A stretch of 48,359 nucleotides of DNA, from contig JALJPA010000007.1 in the NCBI GenBank assembly GCA_022969215.1, forward strand, positions 1-48,359, in the 5' to 3' direction. The notes beneath the pieces were generated by a model, which worked only from the letters and a program-made list of their open reading frames with translations, was not told where the DNA came from and did no database searches. Positions 26,358 through 34,732 of this stretch are shown here, piece after piece (positions within the stretch are counted from its first letter, which is position 1; each line of letters begins with the position of its first letter). Origin of the DNA: Colwellia sp. Lineage in GTDB: Bacteria > Pseudomonadota > Gammaproteobacteria > Enterobacterales > Alteromonadaceae. The translations under genes and the position numbers were made by a program.

Positions 26358-27158
26358 ATGGCAGCGCAAGTAACCGCACTTTTTAATGAGATCTGGCAAC
26401 AATATCTTAGCGTGACTCCGTCAGCAAAAAAAATTCACCAATTATTAGGGAATGGCAATGATGTGATCAATGATCATGTAGCTTATCGTACCTTTAATCA
26501 CCCTAAAATTAACTTGGCACAACTAGCTAAAGGCCTTCTGGCTTTAGGTTACACCGAATGTGGTCAATATGACTTTTCGTCAAAAAAATTGGATGCAAAA
26601 CATTTTGAACATCCTGACACTACTATGCCTAAGGTGTTTATTAGTGAACTACGTGTAGAAGATTTCTCCACTGAAGTACAACAGATTATCGCGGGTTTAA
26701 TTGCCCAGTTACCAGAAGATGTTAGTGAACGTGCTGATTTCCTTTATTCAGGCCGTCTTTGGGAAATAAGCTCAAAAGACTATGAGACCTTGTTAGATGT
26801 TAGTGAGTATGCCGCGTGGTTGGCAGCATGGGGTTATCGTGCCAATCACTTCACGGTGAGCATTAATCATTTAGCAGGTTATGATGACATTGAGGTAGTA
26901 AACTCAACACTTAAAGACGCCGGTTATGCACTTAATACCAATGGCGGAGAAATTAAAGGTGATGAAGTAGTGAAGTTAGAGCAATCTTCGACACTAGCTG
27001 ATAAAGCACCAGTAGATTTTTCGGATAAAACTATGGAAATTCCAAGCTGTTTCTATGAGTTTGCTAAACGTTACCCACTTGCTAACGGCGAATTATATAC
27101 GGGCTTCGTTGCTGCATCAGCAGATAAAATCTTTGATAGTACAAATGCTAAAGGCTAG
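26358..27158 (+). CDS. DUF1338 protein (2-oxoadipate dioxygenase/decarboxylase-like, short form)
   Basis: 266 residues, SD AGAGGA. Metal ligands expected for the family are visible: His in NDHVAYRTF (about residue 38), His in RANHFTVSINHL (about 170-178) and Glu in PSCFYEFAKRYP (about 237). Family members such as HglS/YdcJ convert 2-oxoadipate to 2-hydroxyglutarate in lysine breakdown and are about 460 residues; this is the short form that lacks the extra segment. Substrate for the short form is not established. Single gene with its own terminator. Confidence 0.8.
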   Translation: MAAQVTALFNEIWQQYLSVTPSAKKIHQLLGNGNDVINDHVAYRTFNHPKINLAQLAKGLLALGYTECGQYDFSSKKLDAKHFEHPDTTMPKVFISELRVEDFSTEVQQIIAGLIAQLPEDVSERADFLYSGRLWEISSKDYETLLDVSEYAAWLAAWGYRANHFTVSINHLAGYDDIEVVNSTLKDAGYALNTNGGEIKGDEVVKLEQSSTLADKAPVDFSDKTMEIPSCFYEFAKRYPLANGELYTGFVAASADKIFDSTNAKG

Positions 27159-27212
27159 CTAAACCTTATTCTCCGGGCTATTAAACGCAGAAATCAAGCC
27201 GGATAAATTATT

Positions 27213-27240
27213 AAGCCAGTGCTATGTCACTGGCTTTTTT
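27213..27240 (+). terminator. Intrinsic terminator after the DUF1338 gene
   Basis: AAGCCAGTG pairs with CACTGGCTT around CTATGT, followed by TTTT. Stem is 9 bp. Confidence 0.9.
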
Positions 27241-27296
27241 AGTTATTATTAGTAACTGGTATTCGCAATACTCATTAGTCTATTTATGAGTCATTG

Positions 27297-28058
27297 CTAA
27301 TATTCTTTTTGATATTTCCTTAAAATCGCGGCAATAACCCCTTGGTCTTTTAATTTTTTCAAGGCTTGGTTAAATTGAGTCATAGTAATAGGGGCGTTTG
27401 GAGATAAGGCCGCTTGAATTTTGTGTTGACTAACAGTCAGCGCTAATACTTTAAATGCATTAGCATTTTTGACTTGTTTTAATTGATAGTTTATCAAAAT
27501 ATTAGCATCAACAAGGGCGTCAATTCGGTTGAGCTCTAAACGAATTAAATTTACATATAAGTTGCTAACATCATAGCGAGTAAAGTGTTTCGTATCAAAA
27601 AATGGTTGTAAAGTAGGATATTTATAACCGCGAATGGTGCCAATAATCATGCCCCTAAAGTCGGATATCTGTTGATATGTATTAGGGTTATCAGCACGGA
27701 TGACGATTTTATCTTTTTCAATAAAAAGTGTGTCACTCCATTGGAGCTTTTCACTATTGCTAAGCCAAGCCGGATTAGAGATTAAAACGAGATGAATAGT
27801 ATTATTTTCTAAATAGCGCTCGATGCGTTTTCGTGGGGTTTTGATATAGGAGACACTAATATCTAATTCATCAGAAATCTCAGTAATTATATCTCTTATG
27901 ATACCGTCATAGAGTTGTTCTGCTCTTTCGATGGCGTAGGGTGCAGCGTCATGGTCACCGTAGCCAATGATTAACTTAGTTTTACTGTCAGATAAAACTA
28001 ATGTTGAGGTGAAAGCAAAAAAAAGGATAACTAGCTTAACTATTTTTAATATTATCAT
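27297..28058 (-). CDS. Periplasmic solute-binding protein, family 3 type
   Basis: 253 residues from ATG 28058 (SD GGAAGGG); a TTG six bases upstream is less likely. A signal peptide (MIILKIVKLVILFFAFTSTL) is followed by IIGYGDHDAAPYAI, DGIIRDIITEISDELDISV and LVLISNPAWLSNSEKLQWSD, the bilobed pattern of bacterial extracellular solute-binding proteins of family 3. It has no membrane lipid anchor and no transporter genes beside it, so it could bind a polar amino acid for signalling rather than uptake. Upstream lies yheU, 87 bases away. Confidence 0.7.
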   Translation of the reverse strand: MIILKIVKLVILFFAFTSTLVLSDSKTKLIIGYGDHDAAPYAIERAEQLYDGIIRDIITEISDELDISVSYIKTPRKRIERYLENNTIHLVLISNPAWLSNSEKLQWSDTLFIEKDKIVIRADNPNTYQQISDFRGMIIGTIRGYKYPTLQPFFDTKHFTRYDVSNLYVNLIRLELNRIDALVDANILINYQLKQVKNANAFKVLALTVSQHKIQAALSPNAPITMTQFNQALKKLKDQGVIAAILRKYQKEY

Positions 28059-28145
28059 AATCAAGTTTACCCTTCCTCTAAGCTAACTAAGGCTTTTATT
28101 TAGTATAGACGAGCGAGTGTTATTGCTTGTTCATTTGAAATTTAA

Positions 28146-28385
28146 TTAGCTTTGTTCTTCTTCCATGCCTGCTTTGAATTGATCACTGGGTAATATATTG
28201 ACACTTTCATGGAGCTCTGAATAAACCAATAGCGCACTACCTTGCTGAAGCTGCTTTTTTACTTGGTCAATCTTAGCTTGCTTAGTAATATCTTCAGCAC
28301 CATATTCAGTTCCTTCACGTAAGATGAAGTCTTCAATAATCGCGGCTAAAGTTTCGTTTGATAGTTGTTCTAAGGGGATAATCAT
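28146..28385 (-). CDS. yheU: UPF0270 protein YheU
   Basis: 79 residues. MIIPLEQLSNETLAAIIEDF and REGTEYGAED match E. coli YheU across its whole length; the function is unknown. In E. coli yheU lies next to yheT and yheS. Here it is separated from yheS by the flagellin, DUF3149 and Sel1 genes and a decayed HD-GYP gene, and no yheT is present. Confidence 0.93.
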   Translation of the reverse strand: MIIPLEQLSNETLAAIIEDFILREGTEYGAEDITKQAKIDQVKKQLQQGSALLVYSELHESVNILPSDQFKAGMEEEQS

Positions 28386-28447
28386 AAAGGAGTTTTCAGA
28401 GCTTTAAATAATGAACTGCTATTGTACCGTTCAATTGCACTATTGCT

Positions 28448-29134
28448 CTACACTAATTTATTAAAGAGGATACCTTTACGCTCTTCTTCATTTTTTTTAG
28501 TGATGATGGCACTTTGTAAAAGCACTGCATTCTGTTCTTGTTCACTCGTTTCGGCGGCAAAATCTGTGTCTTCAATACGAGAACGCGAAGCACTGACATT
28601 AATAATACTGGTTTGGTAGGTCGCTACTTGGCTGGCCAAAGCATTATTTTGGGCACCTAAAACGCTGGCACTTTCATTTACTTGTTGTGAGGTATCTTGA
28701 ATAATTGCTTGTGTCGTCGCCGGATCGCTTGCATCGAGACCACTGATAAAGTCGTCTTGCCCTAATACATCACTAGCTAGGGTATTTATTTGTTCGGTGA
28801 TTTGGTCTAACTCACCTTGAATAGCATCACCAGCATAAAGGGGGTTACCGGATTGAATCGATAGCTCTTGTGCACGCAACAAGCCATCATTGATCGCAGA
28901 TAAAGCGCCAGCCTCAACATTATTAATATTGGCTTGGTCTTGTGCGTTAAAGCTCAGTTGTTGATTTTGATTAATCTGACTGGTGAGTCGATTAGTAATT
29001 TGCAAGCCAGCAGCATCATCGGCGGCTTTATTAATGCGTTTTCCTGAGGCGAGCTTTTCCGCTTGCTGTTCTCTTTGCTGATTGAGTTTATCAATAAAAC
29101 TTAAAGTAGCGGATGATTGATTTACCGACAACAT
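28448..29134 (-). CDS. Short orphan flagellin with altered C-terminal helix
   Basis: 228 residues. The N-terminal D0/D1 region (ASGKRINKAADDAAGLQI, ANINNVEAGALSAINDGLLRAQELSIQSGN) is normal flagellin. The C-terminal D1 motif SRIEDTDFAAE is kept, but the terminal helix, usually hydrophobic and Gln/Ala/Leu-rich (LxxxQILQQAGTAMLAQAN), is replaced by charged NEEERKGILFNKLV. The short middle means domains D2/D3 are missing, as in many marine minor flagellins. No flagellar genes are close. The ATG has a good SD (GAGGTC). It may be a minor filament subunit or may no longer polymerise. Confidence 0.8.
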   Translation of the reverse strand: MLSVNQSSATLSFIDKLNQQREQQAEKLASGKRINKAADDAAGLQITNRLTSQINQNQQLSFNAQDQANINNVEAGALSAINDGLLRAQELSIQSGNPLYAGDAIQGELDQITEQINTLASDVLGQDDFISGLDASDPATTQAIIQDTSQQVNESASVLGAQNNALASQVATYQTSIINVSASRSRIEDTDFAAETSEQEQNAVLLQSAIITKKNEEERKGILFNKLV

Positions 29135-29242
29135 AACTAGACCTCAATAGGCTAAATTCGTACCTTACTATTAACAAGTATAGCAATAGAGAGTTATTTA
29201 GCCTGTATTAACAGGAGAGTCTAGTCTATACAAGTAACTAGG

Positions 29243-29380
29243 TTAGTGGTCTTTACTATCGTCTTGAATATGCGTAAGAAAGTAATAAACATAATAAGCA
29301 GATATAGCGAGAAGAATAGCTAAACCACCAAAAGAGAACATCACAACAGGATCGTTAGCTAACATTGATAATAAGTTCAT
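29243..29380 (-). CDS. DUF3149 small membrane protein
   Basis: 45 residues starting MNLLSMLANDPVVMFSFGGL, with one membrane helix (about 12-34) and the ending YYVYYFLTHIQDDSKDH. The ANDPVVMxSxxGL start and YxVYYFxxHI ending match the DUF3149 family of short single-pass proteins. The ATG at 29380 has GGAG seven bases before it; a further ATG at 29392 is in frame but overlaps that SD. The function is unknown. It sits between the flagellin and Sel1 genes on the same strand. Confidence 0.75.
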   Translation of the reverse strand: MNLLSMLANDPVVMFSFGGLAILLAISAYYVYYFLTHIQDDSKDH

Positions 29381-29459
29381 ATAGGGCTCCATAATTTACT
29401 AAGTAATTACTTGATGTACCTAGTGTAATTTAGTCGCCCACTGCCTATGGTGATTTAGA

Positions 29460-30236
29460 TCAATAGAAACGCTGTTTTTCCGCCATTTTTGCTTTGAGCT
29501 TTTGTTGTTCCAGTATATTGTTATAGACCTTATTCGCTTTCTCTATACTAAGTTCTATTTTTTTATAGGGTAAATCTCGTTCATCCATCAATCGGCTTTT
29601 TTCTGCGTTTGGGTAACCATTCCATGAGGCAATAGTATTCCAGACAAAAGACATTTCAGTACTTTTTTCTACGCCTTTACCTTCACTATAAAGTAAGGCC
29701 AAATTGAATTGAGCAAGGGCATAGTTTTGATTGGCAGCATTTTGATACCAACGTGAGGCCTTAAAATCATCTTGTTTTACGCCTGTGCCGTTGGCATAGG
29801 CAACAGCTAAATTAAACTGTGCGCTCGCTAAGCCTTTTTTAGCCGCTTGATGGGTTAACTCAAAAGATTTTTTTAGATCTTTTGTTACCAACTTTCCCTC
29901 AGAGTAAAGTAAGGCCAACTCAAATTGTGCATCGGGATAGTTTTGCGCAGCAGCAAGCTGAAATAGCTCGAGTGCTTTCATGCCATCTTTCGGCACAGAG
30001 TAGCCGTTTTGATAAACCAGGGCCATTTGATACTGAGCGGGAGCATAACCTTCGATAACTAGTGGGCGAAATTGGGCAATAGCCGCTTTAAATTCACCAC
30101 GATTTAATTCATAAATACCTTGCTCAAGATCGTTGCCCTGACTAAATGCAGAGAAACTAGCGAGTAAGAGCATAGTTGGTAGTGTTTTTTTTACGCTAAA
30201 GTGTCTTTTGATAATTGCACTGGCTTTGGTGAGCAT
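29460..30236 (-). CDS. Exported Sel1-repeat (TPR-like) protein
   Basis: 258 residues with a signal peptide (LPTMLLLASFSAFS) after a charged head. From about 60 to 220 there are four or five Sel1 units of about 36 residues with the usual pattern (APAQYQMALVYQNGYSVPKDGMKALELF, cut short here; then FELALLYSEGKLVTKD and FNLAVAYANGTGVKQD). These form a solenoid for protein contacts, probably in the periplasm. The SD AAGGA is good. The partner is unknown; gene neighbours on the same strand are the flagellin and DUF3149 protein. Confidence 0.85.
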   Translation of the reverse strand: MLTKASAIIKRHFSVKKTLPTMLLLASFSAFSQGNDLEQGIYELNRGEFKAAIAQFRPLVIEGYAPAQYQMALVYQNGYSVPKDGMKALELFQLAAAQNYPDAQFELALLYSEGKLVTKDLKKSFELTHQAAKKGLASAQFNLAVAYANGTGVKQDDFKASRWYQNAANQNYALAQFNLALLYSEGKGVEKSTEMSFVWNTIASWNGYPNAEKSRLMDERDLPYKKIELSIEKANKVYNNILEQQKLKAKMAEKQRFY

Positions 30237-30556
30237 AATTTTCCTTGGTCGGCTTAATTGCTATAAATAAGTGTAGCTTAGAACTTATGTGAGTTACATT
30301 AAAGAACTGTTTCAAGCGGTAACTTTTTTCAGTTATTGTTATAATTCATCCTTTAGCACCTTTCGGAAATGATCAATGAAGGAATTATTGAAAGGGTTTA
30401 ACTTTCTTTAACTAGCTATATAAGTTTAGTTTGTGTCTTTTTTTATTTATCAGCGTGGGTACTTTAGTCACGGTTAACTATTACCATATGTCGGAGTCAG
30501 CTTTTAATTAAACCTTACAAAAATTCGATTTTGCAATAAAACTTCAAACTCAAAGC

Positions 30557-30790
30557 TTTCAAAGACACTTAAATGGGAATGGGTATCCTAGAAGCTTAAA
30601 GGTGAGCCGATATCTATTGAAGCAAGCATTCTAACCATTGCTATTCTTGATTATATGGGTCAAGCCCATCATATTGATAGCGACTTATTTGAATTTTTTT
30701 GAGCTCGGGTGTCTATCTTGATTACGCGGAAAATTCTTAAAAGTAGCACAAATAGATAAGGTAGATATTAGTCAGTATCCATCGACATAA
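30557..30790 (+). pseudogene. Decayed 3' part of an HD-GYP phosphodiesterase gene
   Basis: Read across frames the stretch gives RHLNGNGYPRSLKGEPISIE, the HD-GYP signature, then ILDYMGQAHHIDSDLFEFF, LSSGVYLDYAEKFLKVAQID and KVDISQYP before TAA at 30788. To read it this way the frame must shift near 30600 (one G lost in LKG), in the T run at about 30697, and in the A run at about 30729; the section linking ADVFDAL-type sequence to ILDYM is also missing. HD-GYP proteins hydrolyse cyclic di-GMP. The 5' two-thirds cannot be traced in the preceding bases. The remainder of the 664-base gap (30237-30900) holds an 8-bp hairpin AAGTGCTC/GAGCACTT near 30825-30851 and no gene. Confidence 0.75.
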
Positions 30791-30900
30791 GGGATGTTAG
30801 ATATTAGCTAATATAAAGTGGCTAAGTGCTCCGCTGTATCAACGAGAGCACTTACCTTGATTTCTAGAAAAGTAGTAAGTCGATTACTGTTCTATCGACC

Positions 30901-32820
30901 TTAGACTGACATCATTTCTTCAATCTGCTCAGCAAGGTCAAGCCACTCCATTTCATTATCTTCAATATCGCTTTTCAATCTCCCTTGTTTTTTCAGTAAA
31001 TCGGTCAATTCAACTTTGCGATCTGCTTGGTAAACCTCACTGTCGCTTAATAAAGCTTCTACCTTAGTTAACTCTTCCTGCCATTGATGTATCTTTTTCT
31101 CTAACTTATCGGCTTCTTTACGCAGTGGCGCAGATTTTTTTCTTAGCTCAGCTTGTTGTTGACGCAGTTGTTTTTTGTCTAAGCCTTTATCACTGTTTTG
31201 TTGCTCACTTTTAATCGACTTTACCGCTTGTTTTTTATCATCATTAAGCCATTGTTGATAATCATCAATATCACCGCTAAAGTCACTAACCTGGCCATTG
31301 GCAACAAGATAAAACTCATCAACACAGGATTCTAATAAAAACCTATCATGGGCAATTAATATAATAGCGCCTTCAAAGTCCTGCAACGCCATCACTAATG
31401 CTTGACGCATTTCTAAATCGAGATGGTTGGTTGGCTCATCGAGTAGTAATAATTGTGGTTTTTCTAAAACGATTAATGCCAGTACTAAACGTGCTTTTTC
31501 ACCGCCCGACATGTTGGTAACCGGTTCAAGCGGTTGGTCGCCGCTAAAGCCAAATTTACCTAAAAAAGTACGAGCTTGCGGCTCACCTAAGGCCGGCTTG
31601 GCACGTAATATATGATCAACCGGACTCGATGCCAAATGCAATTGCTCTAATTGGTGCTGAGAAAAATAACCAATTTTTAGCTCTTGTGCGCAATACCGCT
31701 CGCCGTTAAGTAAAGCGATATCTCCGGCGAGAGATTTAATTAAGGTTGATTTACCGGCGCCATTTCGCCCTAATAAACCAATGCGACTACCCGGTACTAA
31801 CGTTAAACCTACATCATTTAAAATAGTGACTTGTTCACCATGATCCGATTTAGGGTAACCACACTGACTTTCTTTAAGTGATAATAGTGGGTAGGGCAAA
31901 CTTTCCGGTTGTTCAAAGCTGAAAGTAAATTGACTATCAACATGAGCCGGTGCTAAATCAGGTAATTTCTCTAAGCGTTTTAATCGGCTTTGTGCTTGTT
32001 TGGCTTTACTGGCTTTGGCACGAAAACGATCAACAAAAGCGGTCAGATGTGCAGCCTCTTTTTGCTGCTTTTGATATTGTGCGTCTTGCTGCGCTAGATG
32101 TTCGCGGCGTTGACGTTCAAAAGAGGTGTAGTTGCCGCTGTATAATTTTGCCTGTTGGTGCTCAATATGTAAAATTTGACCAATAACTGTATCAAGAAAG
32201 TCTCTGTCATGTGAAATCAGTACTAGCGTACCAGTAAAACGCTTTAACCAGCGTTGTAGCCAAATAACAGCATCTAAATCTAAATGGTTGGTCGGTTCAT
32301 CGAGTAATAATAAATCAGCACGAGATATTAGCGCTTGCGCTAAGTTTAAACGCATGCGCCAACCACCAGAAAAATCTTTTACTGGGTTAGCCAGTTGTGA
32401 TTGCAAAAAACCTAAACCATGTAATAACTCACCAGCACGGGCAGGTAGGCTATAGCCGTTAATGGTATCAATTTGATTAATAATGGTGGCTTCAAGGTTA
32501 CCGTTATCCATGATACGAGCTTGCTCTAAATCATGTTCTAATTGACGAAATTCTTTATCGCCATCCATAACGTAATCAAGAGCGCTTCGCTCTAAAGACG
32601 GCGTTTCCTGTCTTACTGTCGCTATATCCCAGCTTGTTGGCATGGATAAATCACCAGCATCTGGGGTTAAATCACCCAAAAGTGCGGCGAAAAGAGACGA
32701 TTTTCCACAGCCATTACTGCCTACTAAGCCAACTTTATGGTTAGGGTGAATAGTAAAGCTAGATGATTTTATTAGGTTTTTAGCCCCTCTATCTAAGCTT
32801 AGGTCTGTGGCTATAATCAA
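30901..32820 (-). CDS. yheS: ABC-F ATPase YheS
   Basis: 639 residues, start TTG 32820 with the SD GAGGAA seven bases upstream. Two ATPase modules are present: Walker A GSNGCGKSS and GRNGAGKST, signatures FSGGWRMRL and MSGGEKARL, Walker B LLLLDEPTNHLDLDAVIW and the second DEPTNHLDLEMRQAL. A linker and a C-terminal coiled coil rich in Lys and Gln (about 540-635) follow. Sequence identity to E. coli YheS is obvious through the whole length. ABC-F proteins act on the ribosome E site; the substrate situation of YheS is not known. Nearby yheV is divergent. Confidence 0.96.
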   Translation of the reverse strand: MIIATDLSLDRGAKNLIKSSSFTIHPNHKVGLVGSNGCGKSSLFAALLGDLTPDAGDLSMPTSWDIATVRQETPSLERSALDYVMDGDKEFRQLEHDLEQARIMDNGNLEATIINQIDTINGYSLPARAGELLHGLGFLQSQLANPVKDFSGGWRMRLNLAQALISRADLLLLDEPTNHLDLDAVIWLQRWLKRFTGTLVLISHDRDFLDTVIGQILHIEHQQAKLYSGNYTSFERQRREHLAQQDAQYQKQQKEAAHLTAFVDRFRAKASKAKQAQSRLKRLEKLPDLAPAHVDSQFTFSFEQPESLPYPLLSLKESQCGYPKSDHGEQVTILNDVGLTLVPGSRIGLLGRNGAGKSTLIKSLAGDIALLNGERYCAQELKIGYFSQHQLEQLHLASSPVDHILRAKPALGEPQARTFLGKFGFSGDQPLEPVTNMSGGEKARLVLALIVLEKPQLLLLDEPTNHLDLEMRQALVMALQDFEGAIILIAHDRFLLESCVDEFYLVANGQVSDFSGDIDDYQQWLNDDKKQAVKSIKSEQQNSDKGLDKKQLRQQQAELRKKSAPLRKEADKLEKKIHQWQEELTKVEALLSDSEVYQADRKVELTDLLKKQGRLKSDIEDNEMEWLDLAEQIEEMMSV

Positions 32821-32964
32821 TGGTAATTCCTCGATAAAATGGCATAGCGTTGCTGGAAAAATACAAGCTAAAAAAATGCAGGTGCATTGTCGCTTTTCCT
32901 ATGACCACAATTCAAGGTAAAATAGCGATAATTAACTATTTAGTTGTAGAAGAAGTAGGTAAAA

Positions 32965-33168
32965 ATGAGCAAAGCCCTAAAAAAGAGATTTATCGCTGGT
33001 GCAGTCTGTCCAAAATGTAAAGCTATGGATACCCTGGCACTGACCAAAGAAAATAACGTAGAAAAAGTCACCTGTGTTAGTTGTGGTGAGCAGATGGTGC
33101 AAACCGAAGCACATGTCGAGAAGGTAGTTCGTCAACACGAACAAGTTATAGGTGTATTTAAACCTTGA
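32965..33168 (+). CDS. yheV: Putative zinc-ribbon protein YheV
   Basis: 67 residues. Two cysteine pairs, CPKC and CVSC, separated by about 20 residues make a zinc ribbon. KKRFIAGAVCPKCKAMDT is characteristic of YheV. Function unknown. In E. coli it lies near kefB, kefG and yheS; here kefB/kefG are absent. Divergent from yheS. Confidence 0.9.
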   Translation: MSKALKKRFIAGAVCPKCKAMDTLALTKENNVEKVTCVSCGEQMVQTEAHVEKVVRQHEQVIGVFKP

Positions 33169-33184
33169 TAACATGCACTTTATT

Positions 33185-33281
33185 GCGGTATGCCTTAATT
33201 AACACATCAAAAGTACTCATTGATAGTCATCAACTCCGTGCTTTTTATTTCTAATGAAGGTTTCTAATTAAAGCATACCGC
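33185..33281. repeat. 97-base inverted-repeat unit between yheV and slyX
   Basis: Arms GCGGTATGCCTTAATTA (33185-33201) and TAATTAAAGCATACCGC (33265-33281) match at 16 of 17 positions and enclose 63 bases, with an inner hairpin TTGAT-agtc-ATCAA. It lies between convergent genes. It may be an RNA end structure or the remnant of a small mobile unit; no second copy is seen here. Confidence 0.55.
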
Positions 33282-33319
33282 TTCAAATTACATTGTTAGC
33301 TATTTAAGCTAGTATCGAA

Positions 33320-33583
33320 TTAATAATGCGGTGGTGGTGGCTCAACGTCGTCTATATCATCTGATAAGCTTCCAGCATCTTTAAGACGATTAGCGACTAA
33401 TTGAATTTGATGTTTCAGCTCTGAAATTTCATGCTGATGGGCGGCTAGCTCTTCACTTAGCTGTTCAATTACATCATCTTGAAAAACGTTACGTGATTCT
33501 AAGGCGTCAACACGCTCTTCAAGCTGCTGAACATAGTTAGTTTTCGAGCTGTTAGCGGTTAGGGGGATTTCGGCATTGGCCAT
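33320..33583 (-). CDS. slyX: SlyX protein
   Basis: 87 residues. Heptad-patterned coiled coil (YVQQLEERVDALESRNVFQD) and the family's fixed ending PPPPHY. The function is unknown. It overlaps the preceding WD40 lipoprotein gene by 25 bases on the same strand, so the two are probably translated together. slyX-fkpA adjacency (here with the WD40 gene in between) is shared with enterobacteria. Confidence 0.95.
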   Translation of the reverse strand: MANAEIPLTANSSKTNYVQQLEERVDALESRNVFQDDVIEQLSEELAAHQHEISELKHQIQLVANRLKDAGSLSDDIDDVEPPPPHY

Positions 33584-34548
33584 GATTCAACATATCCTGA
33601 TGAACTTATCGTTAATAGATCGTTATTATCGCCAAATGCGACACTATACACAACAGCCCCGGTAGGTCTTTTTGCTTCTTTTGGTGTGACAAACCAATGT
33701 GCGCGGCGTTTGCCTGTGGCAATATCCCAAACACTGACTTTTCTGCTCGCCGCGCCGGTGATCATGGTTTTGCCATCGGGTGAAAAACGCACAGTACTAA
33801 ATACTTCATGACGTTTTGTCCCTTGTAAGGTACTTATACGTTTACCGGTTTTTAAGTCCCATATATAAGCAGCTTTCATACTATCGGCAGTAAAAGCGTA
33901 ACGGGCCTTAGCATCTAAAGCTACTTTGGACACTCGCGAGCTATGGTTAAACTGATAAATCACCTGTCCTGATTGGGTATCCCATACATAGGCAATAAAA
34001 TCGTTACCACCGGAGAGCGCAACACGGCCATTAGGTAGCATATCTACGGTATTAACTTTTTCTTTATGGCCAAGAAATTCTAAGCGTCTGCCGGTATCAA
34101 CACTGACATGCACTACAGTACCGTTGCTTTTACCAATAAGTAAGTAATCACCACCATTACTAATTGCAATATCTCTAATATTTGATTCACGTACTTGCCA
34201 GTACCCCTCAGATTTACCTGTTGTTAGGTTCCACAGGGCAAAGTTTTTTCTATTAGCTGTCAGTACATGGCCAGAATCTTCACTGATATCAATGGTGAGT
34301 ACTAAGTTATCACTGGTATTTTGTTCTTGCGCCCAGTTATAAATACGCTGGTTCTTGGTTAAATCCCAAACACTCAAGCCATGATGAATAGAAGAAATCA
34401 CCGAGAATTTGGCATCATTAGAAAGACTACCAGCATAGGCACCTTCAACCGACTGCTGCCAACGCTCTATTGGTGCTTGCGTTACAGGCTTACAGGCCAT
34501 GAGTGTCGTCAATAAGATGACTGGAAAAATAAAGTTACATTTTAACAA
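33559..34548 (-). CDS. WD40-repeat lipoprotein
   Basis: 329 residues. Signal peptide with lipobox TLMAC (Cys at about 19), then about six or seven WD-type repeats ending in VWDLTKNQRIYNW, LWNLTTGKSEGYW, VWDTQSGQVIY, IWDLKTGKRIS and VWDIATGKRRAHW. It therefore forms a beta-propeller held in the outer or inner membrane by a lipid. The start codon TTG at 34548 has no visible SD and is uncertain. It overlaps slyX by 25 bases. Function unknown; divergent from fkpA across about 180 bases. Confidence 0.8.
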   Translation of the reverse strand: MLKCNFIFPVILLTTLMACKPVTQAPIERWQQSVEGAYAGSLSNDAKFSVISSIHHGLSVWDLTKNQRIYNWAQEQNTSDNLVLTIDISEDSGHVLTANRKNFALWNLTTGKSEGYWQVRESNIRDIAISNGGDYLLIGKSNGTVVHVSVDTGRRLEFLGHKEKVNTVDMLPNGRVALSGGNDFIAYVWDTQSGQVIYQFNHSSRVSKVALDAKARYAFTADSMKAAYIWDLKTGKRISTLQGTKRHEVFSTVRFSPDGKTMITGAASRKVSVWDIATGKRRAHWFVTPKEAKRPTGAVVYSVAFGDNNDLLTISSSGYVESWPMPKSP

Positions 34549-34732
34549 AATATTAATACTTTTTTATTGGCGCATTTATCGTTAGTATAAGTTCTTTTTT
34601 GAAATAGTTTAGTGTTATCTTCTTAGTAGTCACTTAAGTAAAGCTTTTATCGTGCTATAAAAGATAAATTAAACAATGAATAGCCGTAAATTGGGGGAAT
34701 TCTCCAATTGTATTGTATAAATGGAGATATAA

